From JAGVPT01 sp963827085 (GTDB lineage Bacteria > Bacteroidota > Ignavibacteria > UBA10030 > UBA8401): a stretch of DNA of 64,000 nt. The position numbers were made by a program, and so were the translations under genes. How positions within the stretch are numbered: the stretch's first letter is position 1; every line of letters begins with the position of its first letter. The notes under the pieces are model-generated. The model had not been told where the DNA came from, made no database searches, and saw nothing but the letters and a program-made list of their open reading frames with translations. The stretch is taken from assembly GCA_963827085.1 (NCBI GenBank), contig CAWGZY010000003.1:930001-994000 (forward strand), given 5' to 3'. Positions 62,842-64,000 of the stretch are shown in pieces.

Positions 62842-63672
62842 TCAGCGAACTAATAAAGATCGAACAGCGATAAGTGCCCAATCAAAAGAGGATAATACCG
62901 GCCGATGATGAAGAGTTTCGCAGCCGAGGCGCTCAACTTTCTCCATCATCCTCACTCCGCCGTGGTACGTCAAACGCAATTCAAGGGCGAAGCGCTTATC
63001 GATCAACCGAAATAGGGACCTGCCGTCGAGAAAAAGTTTCTTTGTTCGTTCAACCTGATATTTCAACAGAGACTGAATGGCGTCAGTTCCCCTGCCGCTT
63101 TTCAGATCATCGGCTGTCAGGCCAAATCGTTGAAAATCCTCACGTGGAATATAAACACGATTTCGCTTTATATCAATACTCAAATCCTGCCAAAAATTTG
63201 CCAACTGAAGAGCTGTGCATAGAGCATCTGAGAGCCTGTTCGTCTCATCGTTCGCACAATTGAAAATATGGAGCAATATCCTTCCAACCGGATTTGCCGA
63301 ATGGCGGCAATAGTACAAAAGGTCATTGAATGTACCATAGTCTCTCCCGCTGGCATCCATCCGGAAGGCTGCGATTAAGTCGAAAAACAGCGACGGGGGA
63401 ATTGCGTATTTCTCCACCGCTTCCGCTAATTCCTGAAAGAATGAGATACCGGTATCGCCGGCCAGCGCTCTTCTGAATTCTCCCTCCCATTCATCGAGGT
63501 GCTGAAGCCTGCTTTCTTTGGTATCGTCTCCCTCGTCGGCTATATCGTCTGCAACCCGTGCAAAGGCGTAGACAAGCCGGATTGCCGATCTGAATTCTTT
63601 TGGCAGCAAAAAAGAGCCGACAGGAAAGTTCTCATAATGCGTTTCAGCGAGTAACTGGAGGGATATTGCCAC
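62842..63672 (-). CDS. hpnC: Hydroxysqualene synthase
   Basis: This 276-residue squalene/phytoene synthase family member has FARVADDIADEGDD, YYCRHSANPVGRILLHIF, and QLANFWQDLSIDIKRNRVYI. The HSANPVGR and NFWQD variants are typical of HpnC, which turns presqualene diphosphate into hydroxysqualene. It is the first gene of the hpnCDE operon. The chosen ATG at 63672 begins MAISLQLLAETHYENFPVGS, the expected N-terminus. Confidence 0.93.
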   Translation of the reverse strand: MAISLQLLAETHYENFPVGSFLLPKEFRSAIRLVYAFARVADDIADEGDDTKESRLQHLDEWEGEFRRALAGDTGISFFQELAEAVEKYAIPPSLFFDLIAAFRMDASGRDYGTFNDLLYYCRHSANPVGRILLHIFNCANDETNRLSDALCTALQLANFWQDLSIDIKRNRVYIPREDFQRFGLTADDLKSGRGTDAIQSLLKYQVERTKKLFLDGRSLFRLIDKRFALELRLTYHGGVRMMEKVERLGCETLHHRPVLSSFDWALIAVRSLLVR

Positions 63673-64000
63673 GACGTTCTTATGTGTTACCGAGTGCGAT
63701 AATGTGATTGACTGCTGGTCAGAATATCCTCATTTGCGCACGTACTTGCAACCTCTCTCCGAACCCTGAGAGTTTAAATTATGTCTTGCGCTCACCCGGT
63801 CGCTCTTTCATCCTTAACATAAACCTTTCCAGTGCACCTAAATATTCGCAAATTTTCATCGTACTAACTTTTTAGGCATTTGTGATTAGAAATTTCTAAA
63901 TAATCTTGACTCTCCCTCTTGTTCGACTTAACTTTCTTCAGTTCAGTGCGTAGAGACCTACCTACTCGAAATTGCCAGAACCACAGGTTTCGCGAAATAA
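63673..64000. other. Upstream region of hpnC
   Basis: About 330 bases to the window edge have no coding signal seen on either strand and no repeat of the families above. It should contain the hpnC promoter, but no convincing pair of hexamers was found. Confidence 0.4.

Overview
The window reads as chromosome from a Gram-negative bacterium of the Bacteroidota/Chlorobiota/Ignavibacteriota (FCB) group, most like the Ignavibacteria or Kryptonia lineages. The evidence is nine secreted proteins ending in the type IX secretion (T9SS) sorting domain with the YPNPFNPSTTI signature, a PorV-type T9SS protein, an OmpP1/FadL porin paired with a GDSL lipoprotein, and a hopanoid/squalene hpnCDE cluster. Base composition is near 50% GC. 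Several promoters look like TTGNNN-N17-TANNNT. There is one complete tRNA (Leu, UAG). I saw no rRNA, CRISPR array, prophage or complete insertion sequence.

Layout. 1-16.8 kb (all minus strand): an exopolysaccharide/surface locus. In transcription order it holds a Wzc-like co-polymerase/tyrosine kinase, a short SLBB export protein, a NusG/RfaH-like antiterminator, two large secreted beta-helix proteins with T9SS tails, a small secreted protein, a Wzx-type flippase, a polyprenyl-phosphate sugar-phosphate transferase, an NAD-dependent sugar epimerase and a DegT-type aminotransferase that runs off the left edge. This locus carries at least ten one-base indels, many in short homopolymers. Genes in the other 47 kb are open over thousands of bases.

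16.8-35 kb: a GIY-YIG nuclease inside a repeat island, a T9SS Asp-box propeller, porV, a PAP2 phosphatase, purA, a sensor kinase, membrane proteins, two large T9SS cargo proteins and a second sugar transferase. 35-42 kb: repeat arrays, a TPR protein, a lipoprotein, FadL and a GDSL hydrolase. 42.6-50.8 kb: tRNA-Leu, then four consecutive T9SS cargo genes, three of them Asp-box propellers. 51-58.4 kb: small genes (a methyltransferase, a lipoprotein, membrane proteins), a BatA/VWA membrane protein and hflX. 58.8-63.7 kb: a cNMP-GAF-histidine kinase and hpnE/hpnD/hpnC.

The most unusual content is the intergenic DNA. There are several families of small non-coding elements with terminal inverted repeats. 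One is a 131-bp MITE present as two identical inverted copies, each flanked by its own perfect 8-bp target duplication. There are tandem arrays of 180, 197 and about 167 bp built from REP-like palindromes. There is also a class of 20-23 nt micro-hairpins inserted inside other repeats, where the homologous copy lacks the insert and so gives the empty site. Micro-hairpins and larger palindromes also appear in frame inside two T9SS cargo genes.
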